Shown here one piece after another: positions 15,422 to 23,356 of a DNA stretch of 29,664 nucleotides (positions are counted from its first letter, which is position 1; each line of letters opens with the position of its first letter). Made by a program: the position numbers and the translations under genes. The DNA comes from Candidatus Sodaliphilus limicaballi (lineage in GTDB: Bacteria > Bacteroidota > Bacteroidia > Bacteroidales > Muribaculaceae): contig JAGHSP010000410.1 in assembly GCA_018065815.1 (NCBI GenBank), positions 1 through 29,664 of the forward strand, written 5' to 3'. The notes beneath the pieces are model-generated. The model was given only the letters and a program-made list of their open reading frames with translations, ran no database searches and was not told where the DNA came from.

Positions 15422-17643
15422 TGTGGTGTACCTCCTACTGTTTTTGCTATTACAACAGGCGTGACATACTTAGCCCCGCTTCTTGTTAATTCAGACGCTA
15501 TTTCCTTGATTGTGGCGCCGCTGTCATATAAATCGTCTATTAATATAATATTTTTTTCACTTACATTGGCGGTAATGCTAAACGCGCCTTTTACATTTGC
15601 CTTCTTGGCCTCGGCATTCTGGGGAATCTTTTGTTCATCGGTCTCCCTGGTCTTATTTATTCCGTTTAGCACTGGAACCCCTATTGCAGATGCAAATCTG
15701 ACTGCGAAATTCTTGACCAAGTCTCCCGAACGTGTGGGCGGGACATAAAGGACAAGGTCGTAATGTGACGTACTGAACTTTTGCCGGAAGGCCTTAACAG
15801 TTAAGTCCACGAGAAAGTCGGGGAAGTCGCCACCACCTTCATATTTAGACTGGTGAATTGCTTGGCCGACCTGTGACACGCCATAATAAGAGGCAGCGAC
15901 ACCGTTTGTAATGTGGGAGCGCTTCTCTAAATATGTGTTGAGCATGTCTTGTATTTTAGCTTGTTCCTCGGGAGAAAACTCGTTGAGCCGAACATCTCTC
16001 ACGAAAGCTTCTACAAGTTCTTGTTTTTTGTATATCTCGAACACATCAGGATAGGGAATTTTAAGTGATAGCGATAATTTCGGCTTGTCGGGCAAGGTAA
16101 TATACCTATGTATTGCCTCGCTCAGGGTTAATTCAGGGAAATTCGACTCCCTGAATTCCTGTAATTTCGTTAAGAGATAAGGATCGGGGCGAGATATTAT
16201 CTTTGGAAGGTCAGTGTTGTCACAGTTGGTGTCACTGCACCCATCCTCGCTATCGAGGAATGAACACAAATACCTCATGCGTGGCGCAGTTGTAAAGACA
16301 TAGTTCCTCATGCATTCCAACTCTTTGAGTTTGGCTTCGCGTAACTGCTCGTACTGCGTATAGTTAAACTCGGGCGCATCATATTGGTACTCATATCGTT
16401 TGACAGACCCATCTTGGACTTCCTTGATGATGTGCTGGTCTATAAGATCATATTTTATTGTCCTTATCTGTGTGGCCTTGAGGTTACATTTTATTTTGAG
16501 TTCCTTTTCGGATAGGAATTCGTTCTTCAAGGCCTGTATGACCATGCGATACTTTTTCTCTGAAGGGCGCGCGCCGTCAATAAACGAGAGCGGAAGGTGC
16601 ATGTCCATATCTGTGCCGTCACTTGCTTTACTCTGGTTGTAAAACAAGATGATAATTGATGGTTTACCATCGCGTCCGGCGCGACCTATTTCTTGATAGT
16701 AGTGGACAGGAGAAACCGGCATCTGCGTGTGAATGACAAACCTGATGTCGGACTTATCAACGCCCATCCCCAGTGCATTGGTCGAGACGATGCATTTCCA
16801 TTTATTTTCCATTAGACCTTGTTCTATCCCCTTTCTGTCATCGGCCTCAAGTCCAGCATTATACTCCACGGCATTTATGCCGACACACTTCAACCACTTG
16901 GTGTAAGTCTCGGTATCAACCCTGGTGCCCGAATAGACTAGTCCTGTGCCAGGCAACTTGTTGAGGTTTTGGGCCAGCCACAACATCTTTTCATCCTCCG
17001 ACTGCACCTTCACCACATATAGTTTGAAATTGGGTCGTACGAGCGAACCCCTAATCTTTGTGAGTTTACCGCCAATCTGCTTTTCAATATCGGCTTGAAC
17101 CCTTAAGGTTGCTGTCGCAGTCGTGGCAAGGACAGGCAAGTGCACAGGAAGCATTCTCACAAGGTTAACGATGCGTCTGAATGCGGGCCTGAAGTCATGT
17201 CCCCACGTGGAAATCGTGTGTGCTTCATCAATAACAATCATCGACAACTTCATTTGCAGGGCGGCTTCCATCCACCTTGCGTCTTCTTGTCTTTCGGGAG
17301 CAATATAGAGGATTTTGATTTCACCTTTTAACGCACGTTCAAGAACATTTTCATTCTCTTCAGGGCTTTGCTCCGAGTTTATATAAGCCGCGTTTATACC
17401 TTTTTTTACAAGGTTGTTCACTTGATCGCGCATCAAGGCAATGAGGGGAGAAAACACAACGGTAACCCCAGGGAATTGAATCGCTGGAAACTGGTAGCAT
17501 AGGGATTTGCCGAATCCAGTGCGTTCAACCATCAATATTCTCTCTCCGTTCATGATACGGGAAATGGCTTCCCATTGTTCGTCGTAGAAATGTTCAATAC
17601 CGAATACGCGTTTTAGTTTATATTCTGCAAGATTCCTGTCCAT
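15418..17643 (-). CDS. RecQ-like helicase fused to a ComF-like phosphoribosyltransferase
   Basis: A 741-residue protein. Residues 1-370 are a RecQ helicase core: Walker A VERTGFGKSLCY (about 40-51), FSPLIALMRDQV, IVIDEAHTISTWGHDFRP (DEAH at 139-142 plus the RecQ aromatic loop), LATTATA, and motif VI QEIGRAGRDG. A Cys cluster (ECMRNY, YLCSF, DGCSDTNCDN) matches the RecQ zinc region. The C-terminus, about 590-741, looks like ComF/ComFC: SKYEGGG, LVLYVPPTRSGD, KKANVKGAFSI and the PRPP loop IILIDDLYDSGAT (about 699-711). The start at 17643 is preferred because a -7 promoter element lies inside the longer frame. The fusion, together with the overlapping dprA-like gene, joins a helicase, a ComF-type PRTase and DprA in one transcript. 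The role is unknown: foreign-DNA defence or DNA uptake/repair are the alternatives. Confidence 0.88.
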   Translation of the reverse strand: MDRNLAEYKLKRVFGIEHFYDEQWEAISRIMNGERILMVERTGFGKSLCYQFPAIQFPGVTVVFSPLIALMRDQVNNLVKKGINAAYINSEQSPEENENVLERALKGEIKILYIAPERQEDARWMEAALQMKLSMIVIDEAHTISTWGHDFRPAFRRIVNLVRMLPVHLPVLATTATATLRVQADIEKQIGGKLTKIRGSLVRPNFKLYVVKVQSEDEKMLWLAQNLNKLPGTGLVYSGTRVDTETYTKWLKCVGINAVEYNAGLEADDRKGIEQGLMENKWKCIVSTNALGMGVDKSDIRFVIHTQMPVSPVHYYQEIGRAGRDGKPSIIILFYNQSKASDGTDMDMHLPLSFIDGARPSEKKYRMVIQALKNEFLSEKELKIKCNLKATQIRTIKYDLIDQHIIKEVQDGSVKRYEYQYDAPEFNYTQYEQLREAKLKELECMRNYVFTTAPRMRYLCSFLDSEDGCSDTNCDNTDLPKIISRPDPYLLTKLQEFRESNFPELTLSEAIHRYITLPDKPKLSLSLKIPYPDVFEIYKKQELVEAFVRDVRLNEFSPEEQAKIQDMLNTYLEKRSHITNGVAASYYGVSQVGQAIHQSKYEGGGDFPDFLVDLTVKAFRQKFSTSHYDLVLYVPPTRSGDLVKNFAVRFASAIGVPVLNGINKTRETDEQKIPQNAEAKKANVKGAFSITANVSEKNIILIDDLYDSGATIKEIASELTRSGAKYVTPVVIAKTVGGTPQ

Positions 17644-17691
17644 TGTGAAGGATATGTGCGGGTAAATCAAAAATGGTTTTATATTGTTTTG

Positions 17692-17699
17692 CAAAAATA
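17692..17699 (-). promoter_or_regulatory. -7 promoter element of the recQ-dprA operon
   Basis: Minus strand TATTTTTG matches TAnnTTTG, about 49 bases before the ATG at 17643. It lies within the longer reading frame that begins at 17709, so that upstream Met is not likely to be used. No clear -33 TTG at 20 bases. Confidence 0.5.
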
Positions 17700-17831
17700 C
17701 AAAAAACATTTTAATTACACTACAATTTTCAAAAAAAGAGATAATCGCTTTCCCGAATCAGTTTAATTGCCTTATCTCTATTTGTACACGTGTTAAAGTT
17801 TATCACCACATGGGCGTGTCAGAGATGTGTC

Positions 17832-17902
17832 TTGTTGTCAAAGCGACAATAACCCGTTGTTGTGAATTTTACAATAAGTAGTTGTTGTTAGTGATACAAT
17901 AT
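17832..17902. promoter_or_regulatory. Array of three 21-base near-palindromes with 25-base period (putative operator)
   Basis: Three units TTGTTGT-N7-ACAATAA lie at 17832-17852, 17857-17877 and 17882-17902 (the last ends ACAATAT). Each unit is an imperfect inverted repeat (TTGTTGT against TTATTGT), and the units start exactly 25 bases apart with 4-base spacers. The array is in the divergent gap between recQ-dprA and the Nudix regulator, 56 bases upstream of the regulator's -33 box. Nudix-type regulators (NrtR/AraR family) bind palindromes of about this length, so binding by the adjacent regulator is the likely role; control of the recQ operon is the alternative. Confidence 0.68.
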
Positions 17903-17958
17903 AGTAGTTGGTTGATGAATAATGTTTTAACTGAATAAAATTTTTTCTTATTTTTTTC

Positions 17959-17989
17959 TTGCATGTTTCAATTTGTTGATATAAATTTG
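17959..17989 (+). promoter_or_regulatory. Bacteroidetes-type promoter of the Nudix regulator / xyl operon
   Basis: TTG at 17959-17961, exactly 20 bases, then TAAATTTG at 17982-17989, a full match to the Bacteroidetes consensus. Transcription should begin near 17996, before the ATG at 18029. The in-frame ATG at 17963 lies inside the promoter and is rejected. Confidence 0.83.
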
Positions 17990-18028
17990 CCATTGAAAAA
18001 TCAAAAAATACATAATTTTTTAAAGACT

Positions 18029-18775
18029 ATGAATCCTAACGCATTAAGCAAACTCGGTTTGGCAGTGAACCACATCTCGGTGGATTGTGTTGTGCTCGGC
18101 CTCTCCGACAGCACATTGTATGTGCTCCTCATCAAGCGAGGCGTAGATGAGAAGGGAAATACCATTTATGACTATAAGTTGCCCGGTGGATTAATCTATA
18201 CCGATGAGGATCTGGACGACGCGGCGTCGCGTGTACTCCAAGAGCTCACCGGCGTGCGCAACCTGCACATGATGCAGTTCAAGGCATTCGGTTCACGCGA
18301 CCGCATCTCCGAGCGCGACGCACAGTGGCTGCAAGAGTCTCTCGACGACAACGTGAAGGCGCTGGTGACCATCGGCTACGTGGCCCTGGGACGCATAGGC
18401 CGCAAGCTCAACCTGCACAACGCCGGCAACGAGGTGTGCTGGGTGCCTGTGAACGAAGCGCTCAAGATGGATCTCGCATTTGACCACAAGACTATCATCA
18501 CCGAGGCTCTGAAGGCAGTGCGCCACAACGCTGATGCCGATCCCGCCGTGCTCTACACGCTGCTTCCCGCAAAGTTCACCGCACTGCAGCTGCGCATGCT
18601 CTATGAATTCATATATAATAAGGATATCGACGTGCGCAACTTCAAGAAGAAGATGATGCAGCTGGCCTACATCGAGCCGCTCAACGAGTATGAGCAGGGT
18701 GTGGCTCACCGCGCTGCACGCTATTACCGCTTCAACCGCGTGAAATACAAGAAGTCTCGCCGCGGAACGGAGTAA
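18029..18775 (+). CDS. xylR: Nudix-domain transcriptional regulator, probable xylose regulator (XylR of Bacteroidetes type)
   Basis: A 248-residue protein with an N-terminal Nudix fold (about 12-150) and a C-terminal winged-helix DNA-binding region (about 165-248, including FTALQLRMLYEFIYNKDIDV and NFKKKMMQLAYIE). The Nudix box region GGLIYTDEDLDDAASRVLQE (53-72) has lost the catalytic REUxEE glutamates (RVLQEL instead), so it should sense a ligand without hydrolysing it. This is the NrtR/AraR-like architecture; a family member controls arabinose genes in Bacteroides thetaiotaomicron, and a similar gene precedes xylB-xylA-xylE there. Placement next to the xylose genes supports a xylose- or xylulose-responsive role. 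The start at 18029 is set by the promoter at 17959-17989. The upstream palindrome array is its probable binding site. Confidence 0.87.
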   Translation: MNPNALSKLGLAVNHISVDCVVLGLSDSTLYVLLIKRGVDEKGNTIYDYKLPGGLIYTDEDLDDAASRVLQELTGVRNLHMMQFKAFGSRDRISERDAQWLQESLDDNVKALVTIGYVALGRIGRKLNLHNAGNEVCWVPVNEALKMDLAFDHKTIITEALKAVRHNADADPAVLYTLLPAKFTALQLRMLYEFIYNKDIDVRNFKKKMMQLAYIEPLNEYEQGVAHRAARYYRFNRVKYKKSRRGTE

Positions 18776-18813
18776 TCTCTGACGAAACGCTGCGCTACGA
18801 AAGACGAAAGACG

Positions 18814-18831
18814 AAAATGCTGGCGCATTTT
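18814..18831 (+). terminator. Weak hairpin between the regulator gene and xylB
   Basis: AAAATGC-TGGC-GCATTTT is a 7-base-pair stem with a tetraloop, followed by TACG. It is preceded by three GACGAAA-type repeats (about 18798-18816). It could be a weak terminator or attenuator that lowers readthrough from the regulator gene into xylB, or a remnant of a dispersed repeat. Confidence 0.35.
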
Positions 18832-18861
18832 TACGAAAAACTCGATATATCGATTACTCAA

Positions 18862-18893
18862 TTAAACTTTTAAACCTTTAAACTCTTAAACTT
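18862..18893 (+). repeat. Four tandem 8-base repeats before xylB
   Basis: TTAAACTT, TTAAACCT, TTAAACTC and TTAAACTT start at 18862, 18870, 18878 and 18886, an exact 8-base period, 10 bases before the xylB ATG at 18904. The AT-rich leader would be unstructured and may aid translation start, which in Bacteroidetes does not depend on a Shine-Dalgarno sequence. Confidence 0.6.
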
Positions 18894-18903
18894 TTACAAA
18901 ACG

Positions 18904-20385
18904 ATGTATTTATTAGGATATGACATAGGCAGTTCGTCGGTCAAGGCCAGTCTGGTCGAGGCTGCGAGCGGCCGTTGCGTTGCCCAGGCGTTCTACCCGG
19001 GCGACGAAGCCCCCATCATCGCCGTCAAGCCCGGCTGGGCCGAGCAAGACCCCGAGAGCTGGTGGCAATATCTCACGCTCGCCACTCGCGACGTGATGGA
19101 ACAGAGCCATGTGGACAAGAACGACATCAAGGCGATAGGCATCTCATGGCAGATGCACGGGCTGGTGTGCGTTGACAAAGACCTTAACGTGCTGCGCCAC
19201 AGCATCATCTGGTGCGACTCACGCGCAGTCCCCTACGGCAACGCCGCATTCAACGCCCTGGGCGAGGAATACTGCCTGAGCCACCTGCTCAACTCTCCCG
19301 GCAACTTCACCGCTGCCAAACTAGCATGGGTCAAGGAGAACGAGCCCGAACTCTACAATCGCATCTACAAGATCATGCTCCCCGGCGACTACATCGCCAT
19401 GAAGTTGAGCGGCGAGTGCGGCGTGACCATCGAGGGTCTGAGCGAGGGCATGTTCTGGGACTTCAAGAACAACTGCGTGTCTAGGGAACTCATGGAGCAC
19501 TTTGGCTTCGACGAGTCGTTCATCCCCGAAATAGTTCCCACCTTCGGGGTTCAGTGCCGCGTGAATGCGGCAGCGGCAGCCCATCTGGGACTTGCCGAGG
19601 GCACCCCTGTCACCTATCGTGCTGGCGACCAGCCCAACAATGCATTGTCACTCAACGTGTTCAACCCCGGTGAAATCGCATCTACCGCAGGCACATCGGG
19701 CGTGGTGTATGGCGTGCTTGGCGAGGTAAACTATGACCCCAAGTCACGTGTCAACACATTTGCCCACGTCAATTACACCCCCGAGCTCACCCGCCTGGGC
19801 GTGCTGCTGTGCATCAACGGCACCGGTATCCTCAACTCATGGATGCGCCGCGTGTGTGGCATCGACCTCAACTATGTGCAGATGAACGAACTAGCATCCC
19901 AGGTGCCCATCGGCAGCGAGGGTGTTACGATACTCCCCTTTGGCAACGGAGCCGAGCGCATGCTGGAGAACCGCAGCAGCGCATGCAACATCAGCGGCGT
20001 TGACTTCAACCAGCATGGCCGCGGGCACCTCATGCGTGCCGCACAGGAGGGCATCGTGTTCTCGTTTATGCATGGTATCGAAATCATGAAGGGCATGGGC
20101 ATGGACGTGCAACGCATACGCGCCGGCCACGCCAACATGTTCCTGAGCCCCATTTTCCGCGAGACACTCGCCGGTGTGGCGGGAGTTCCCATCGAGCTTT
20201 ACAACACCGACGGTGCAGCCGGAGCAGCCAAGGGCGCGGGCATGGGTGCTGGCATCTACAAGGACAACGATGAGGCATTCGGCACACTGGAGAAGATGGC
20301 AACCATCGAGCCAGTTGCTGCTCACGCCGAGCAGTATGCCGAGGCTTACGCCCGCTGGACAGCCCGCCTCGACAAGGAGATGTAG
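18904..20385 (+). CDS. xylB: Xylulokinase
   Basis: A 493-residue FGGY-family sugar kinase that phosphorylates D-xylulose to xylulose 5-phosphate. Visible motifs are the N-terminal ATPase fold MYLLGYDIGSSSVKASL, GISWQMHGLVCVD, SIIWCDSRAVPYG, and RAGDQPNNALSLN with the likely catalytic Asp 242; then STAGTSGVVYGV, LLCINGTGILNSWMRRV and NTDGAAGAAKGAGMGAGI near the C-terminus. Length is normal. Next to the Nudix regulator and directly before xylA, it completes the isomerase route of xylose use. Cytoplasmic. The start is the first Met, 10 bases after a tandem repeat leader. Confidence 0.95.
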   Translation: MYLLGYDIGSSSVKASLVEAASGRCVAQAFYPGDEAPIIAVKPGWAEQDPESWWQYLTLATRDVMEQSHVDKNDIKAIGISWQMHGLVCVDKDLNVLRHSIIWCDSRAVPYGNAAFNALGEEYCLSHLLNSPGNFTAAKLAWVKENEPELYNRIYKIMLPGDYIAMKLSGECGVTIEGLSEGMFWDFKNNCVSRELMEHFGFDESFIPEIVPTFGVQCRVNAAAAAHLGLAEGTPVTYRAGDQPNNALSLNVFNPGEIASTAGTSGVVYGVLGEVNYDPKSRVNTFAHVNYTPELTRLGVLLCINGTGILNSWMRRVCGIDLNYVQMNELASQVPIGSEGVTILPFGNGAERMLENRSSACNISGVDFNQHGRGHLMRAAQEGIVFSFMHGIEIMKGMGMDVQRIRAGHANMFLSPIFRETLAGVAGVPIELYNTDGAAGAAKGAGMGAGIYKDNDEAFGTLEKMATIEPVAAHAEQYAEAYARWTARLDKEM

Positions 20386-20467
20386 TATCTTCCTAATCCT
20401 AGAAAATCTGGAACCATTAAGAAAATAAAACAAACAACATAATTAACGACTTAAAACATTAACAAAA

Positions 20468-21784
20468 ATGGCTAACAAAGAATTTTTCCCTGGTATTGGT
20501 AAAATTAAATTCGAAGGTAAAGAGAGCAAGAACCCCCTGGCATATCGTTACTACGATGCCGAGAAGGTGGTCCTCGGCAAGAAGATGAAAGACTGGTTCA
20601 AGTTTGCGATGGCTTGGTGGCACACATTGTGCGCCGAGGGTGCCGACCAGTTTGGCCCCGGCACAAAGTCTTTCCCCTGGAACACAGCAGAGTGCCCCAT
20701 GCAGGCTGCCAAGGACAAGGTTGACGCAGGCTTCGAGTTCATGACCAAGATGGGTATCGAATACTTCTGCTTCCACGATGTGGACCTCGTTGAAGAGGCT
20801 GCTACCGTTGAGGAGTATGAGGCACGCATGAAAGAAATCGTGGCTTACATCAAGGAGAAGATGCAGGAAACCGGCATCAAGAACCTGTGGGGTACAGCTA
20901 ACGTATTCGGCAACAAGCGCTACATGAACGGCGCTGCTACCAACCCCGACTTTGATGTTGTGGCTCGTGCTTCCGTTCAAATCAAGAACGCTATCGACGC
21001 TACTATCGAGCTGGGCGGCACATCATACGTGTTCTGGGGCGGCCGCGAGGGCTACATGACCCTGTTGAACACCGACCAGAAGCGTGAGAAAGAGCACCTG
21101 GCAACTATGCTCACCATGGCTCGCGACTACGCTCGCGCTAAGGGTTTCAAGGGTACATTCCTCATCGAGCCCAAGCCCATGGAGCCCACTAAGCACCAGT
21201 ATGACGTGGACACAGAGACCGTTATCGGCTTCCTCAAGGCTCACGGCCTGGACAAAGACTTCAAGGTGAACATCGAGGTTAACCACGCAACACTCGCCGG
21301 CCACACCTTCGAGCACGAGCTCGCTTGCGCCGTTGACGCTGGCATGCTAGGCAGCATCGACGCTAACCGCGGCGACTACCAGAACGGCTGGGACACTGAC
21401 CAGTTCCCCATCGACAACTTCGACCTCACTCAGGCTATGCTCGAAATCATCCGCAACGGTGGTTTCCAGGACGGCGGTACAAACTTCGACGCAAAGACAC
21501 GCCGCAACAGCACCGACCTTGAGGACATCTTCATCGCTCACATCGCTGCTATGGACGCAATGGCACGCGCGCTCGAGAGCGCAGCTGCAGTGCTCGAGGA
21601 GTCTCCCCTCCCCCAGATGAAGAAGGACCGCTATGCTTCGTTCGACGCAGGCATGGGCAAGGACTTCGAGGACGGCAAGCTCACACTGGAGCAGGTTTAC
21701 GAGTATGGCAAGCAGGTGGGCGAGCCCAAGCAGACCAGCGGCAAGCAGGAACTGTGCGAGGCTATCCTCAACATGTATGTATAA
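20468..21784 (+). CDS. xylA: Xylose isomerase
   Basis: A 438-residue class II xylose isomerase that converts D-xylose to D-xylulose with two divalent metal ions. Motifs are FAMAWWHTLCAEGADQFG, YFCFHDVD (catalytic His 103, Asp 106), LWGTANVFGN, YVFWGGREGY, LIEPKPMEPTKHQYD (metal-binding Glu), VNIEVNHATLAGHTFEHEL and GSIDANRGDYQNGWDTDQFP (metal ligands). Nothing is missing. The 82-base gap from xylB contains no promoter match. Related enzymes from Bacteroides and Prevotella have been used in yeast xylose fermentation. Codon use is strongly biased, as expected for an abundant enzyme. Confidence 0.98.
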   Translation: MANKEFFPGIGKIKFEGKESKNPLAYRYYDAEKVVLGKKMKDWFKFAMAWWHTLCAEGADQFGPGTKSFPWNTAECPMQAAKDKVDAGFEFMTKMGIEYFCFHDVDLVEEAATVEEYEARMKEIVAYIKEKMQETGIKNLWGTANVFGNKRYMNGAATNPDFDVVARASVQIKNAIDATIELGGTSYVFWGGREGYMTLLNTDQKREKEHLATMLTMARDYARAKGFKGTFLIEPKPMEPTKHQYDVDTETVIGFLKAHGLDKDFKVNIEVNHATLAGHTFEHELACAVDAGMLGSIDANRGDYQNGWDTDQFPIDNFDLTQAMLEIIRNGGFQDGGTNFDAKTRRNSTDLEDIFIAHIAAMDAMARALESAAAVLEESPLPQMKKDRYASFDAGMGKDFEDGKLTLEQVYEYGKQVGEPKQTSGKQELCEAILNMYV

Positions 21785-21807
21785 ATTAACTGACTGATAA
21801 ACGTCTG

Positions 21808-21831
21808 GGTACCCGGCTTGGGCTGGGTACC
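21808..21831 (+). promoter_or_regulatory. Intercistronic hairpin between xylA and xylE
   Basis: GGTACCC (21808-21814) pairs with GGGTACC (21825-21831) around a 10-base loop, followed by TGGATTTATTGC rather than a T run. It lies 24 bases after the xylA stop. It may protect the abundant xylA message or damp expression of the transporter gene downstream. Confidence 0.45.
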
Positions 21832-21858
21832 TGGATTTATTGCATAATAACTAAAACT

Positions 21859-23343
21859 ATGGCAAATCAAGAAAAAGGCAGCAAAGCCTATTTGTTTTCG
21901 ATTGTACTCGTAGCCGTGCTGGGCGGTTTGCTCTTCGGTTACGACACCGCAGTGATTTCAGGAGCCGAGAAGGGTCTTCAGGCATTCTTCCTAGGTTCAA
22001 CAGATTTCCAATACACCGATTTTTGGCATGGTTTCACATGCTCTAGCGCCCTGATTGGCTGCATCATCGGTAGTGCGTTGAGCGGCGTGTTTGCTCAGGG
22101 TCAGGGGCGCAAGCGCTCGCTGTGCATCGCCGGTGTGTTCTTCTTCCTGAGTGCGCTAGGCTCTTATCTTCCCGAGTTCATGCTCTTTGAAAAGGGAGAG
22201 GCCAGCTTTAACCTGCTCATCGTGTTCAACTGCTACCGTATCCTGGGTGGCGTGGGAGTGGGTCTGGCAAGTGCCATCTGCCCCATGTACATTGCCGAAG
22301 TTGCTCCTAGCAACATGCGCGGCACGCTCGTGTCGTGGAACCAGTTTGCCATCATCTTTGGCCAGCTGGTGGTTTATTTCGTTAACTTCGTAATCCTGGG
22401 CGAGCACACCAACCCCGTTATCGAGGAAGTTGCCGGAGGCATGCACAAGGTGGTTGACGCTTGTACAGCCCACGACGTGTGCAACTGGACCGTATCTGAC
22501 GGTTGGCGCTACATGTTCTTGAGCGAGGCTGTTCCCGCTGGTCTGTTTGCATTCCTCGTTTGCTTCGTTCCCGAGACACCCCGCTATCTGGTGATGACAG
22601 GTCATGAGAAGTCGGCACTGAACGTGCTGGGCAAGATCAACGGCGTGGAGAAGGCCAAGGAAATCCTTGCCGAGATCAAGGCCACCACAACCGAGAAGAC
22701 CGAGAAGCTGTTCACCTACGGTGTTATGGTTATCTTCATCGGCATCATGCTGAGCGTGTTCCAGCAGGCAATCGGTATCAACGCCGTGCTCTACTACGCA
22801 CCCCGCATCTATAGCGACATGGGGCTTAGCGACCCCATGGTGGTTACCGTGTTCACCGGAGTCATCAACCTTACTCTCACCGTCGTTGCCATCGCAACCG
22901 TAGAGAAGCTGGGCCGCAAGCCGTTGCTCATCGTCGGTTCGCTGGGTATGGCTGTCGGTGCATTTGGCGTTGCCGTGACCTTTGGCAATCCCGCTATGAG
23001 CGCGCTGTGCATGGCTAGCATCATGATTTACAGCGCTTGCTTCATGTTCTCTTGGGGTCCCATCTGCTGGGTACTCATCAGCGAGATTTTCCCCAACACC
23101 GTGCGTGGTGCTGCAGTTGCTATCGCAGTAGCATTCCAGTGGATTTTCAACTTCATCGTGAGCTCATCGTTCGTGCCCATGTTCAACATGCACCTCACCG
23201 AGGGCGACGACTTCGGCCACTGGTTCACCTACGGCATGTATGGCGTGATTTGCGTCATCGCAGCCATCTTCGTGTGGAAGCTTGTCCCCGAGACCAAGGG
23301 CAAGACCCTCGAAGACATGAACAACCTGTGGAAAAAGAAATAA
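21859..23343 (+). CDS. xylE: Sugar:H+ symporter, MFS sugar porter family, probable xylose transporter
   Basis: A 494-residue major facilitator of the sugar porter family with 12 predicted membrane segments. Hallmarks are GGLLFGYDTAVISGAEKG, GQGRKRS, PMYIAEVAPSNMRGTLVSWNQ, VPETPRYLV, the sugar-binding FQQAIGINAVLYYAPRIY, EKLGRKPLLI, WGPICWVLISEIFPNTVRG and the terminal VPETKGKTLEDM. These closely resemble the proton-coupled xylose/glucose transporter XylE. Position after xylB-xylA supports xylose import across the inner membrane. Alternative substrates (arabinose, glucose, galactose) cannot be ruled out. An extra loop after the sixth membrane segment region (about residues 190-215) contains two Cys. 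Confidence 0.92.
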   Translation: MANQEKGSKAYLFSIVLVAVLGGLLFGYDTAVISGAEKGLQAFFLGSTDFQYTDFWHGFTCSSALIGCIIGSALSGVFAQGQGRKRSLCIAGVFFFLSALGSYLPEFMLFEKGEASFNLLIVFNCYRILGGVGVGLASAICPMYIAEVAPSNMRGTLVSWNQFAIIFGQLVVYFVNFVILGEHTNPVIEEVAGGMHKVVDACTAHDVCNWTVSDGWRYMFLSEAVPAGLFAFLVCFVPETPRYLVMTGHEKSALNVLGKINGVEKAKEILAEIKATTTEKTEKLFTYGVMVIFIGIMLSVFQQAIGINAVLYYAPRIYSDMGLSDPMVVTVFTGVINLTLTVVAIATVEKLGRKPLLIVGSLGMAVGAFGVAVTFGNPAMSALCMASIMIYSACFMFSWGPICWVLISEIFPNTVRGAAVAIAVAFQWIFNFIVSSSFVPMFNMHLTEGDDFGHWFTYGMYGVICVIAAIFVWKLVPETKGKTLEDMNNLWKKK

Positions 23344-23356
23344 TCACTATTACTAT

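Noticed and set aside
17684..17881. A 65-codon + strand frame in the recQ-xylR gap
   Set aside because: It runs through the recQ promoter and into the palindrome array, has no recognisable motif and no upstream promoter.
17832..17902. Three regularly spaced repeats considered as a CRISPR array or plasmid-type iterons
   Set aside because: The spacers are only 4 bases, there are just three units, no cas or rep gene is near, and each unit is itself a palindrome in a promoter region, which fits an operator better.
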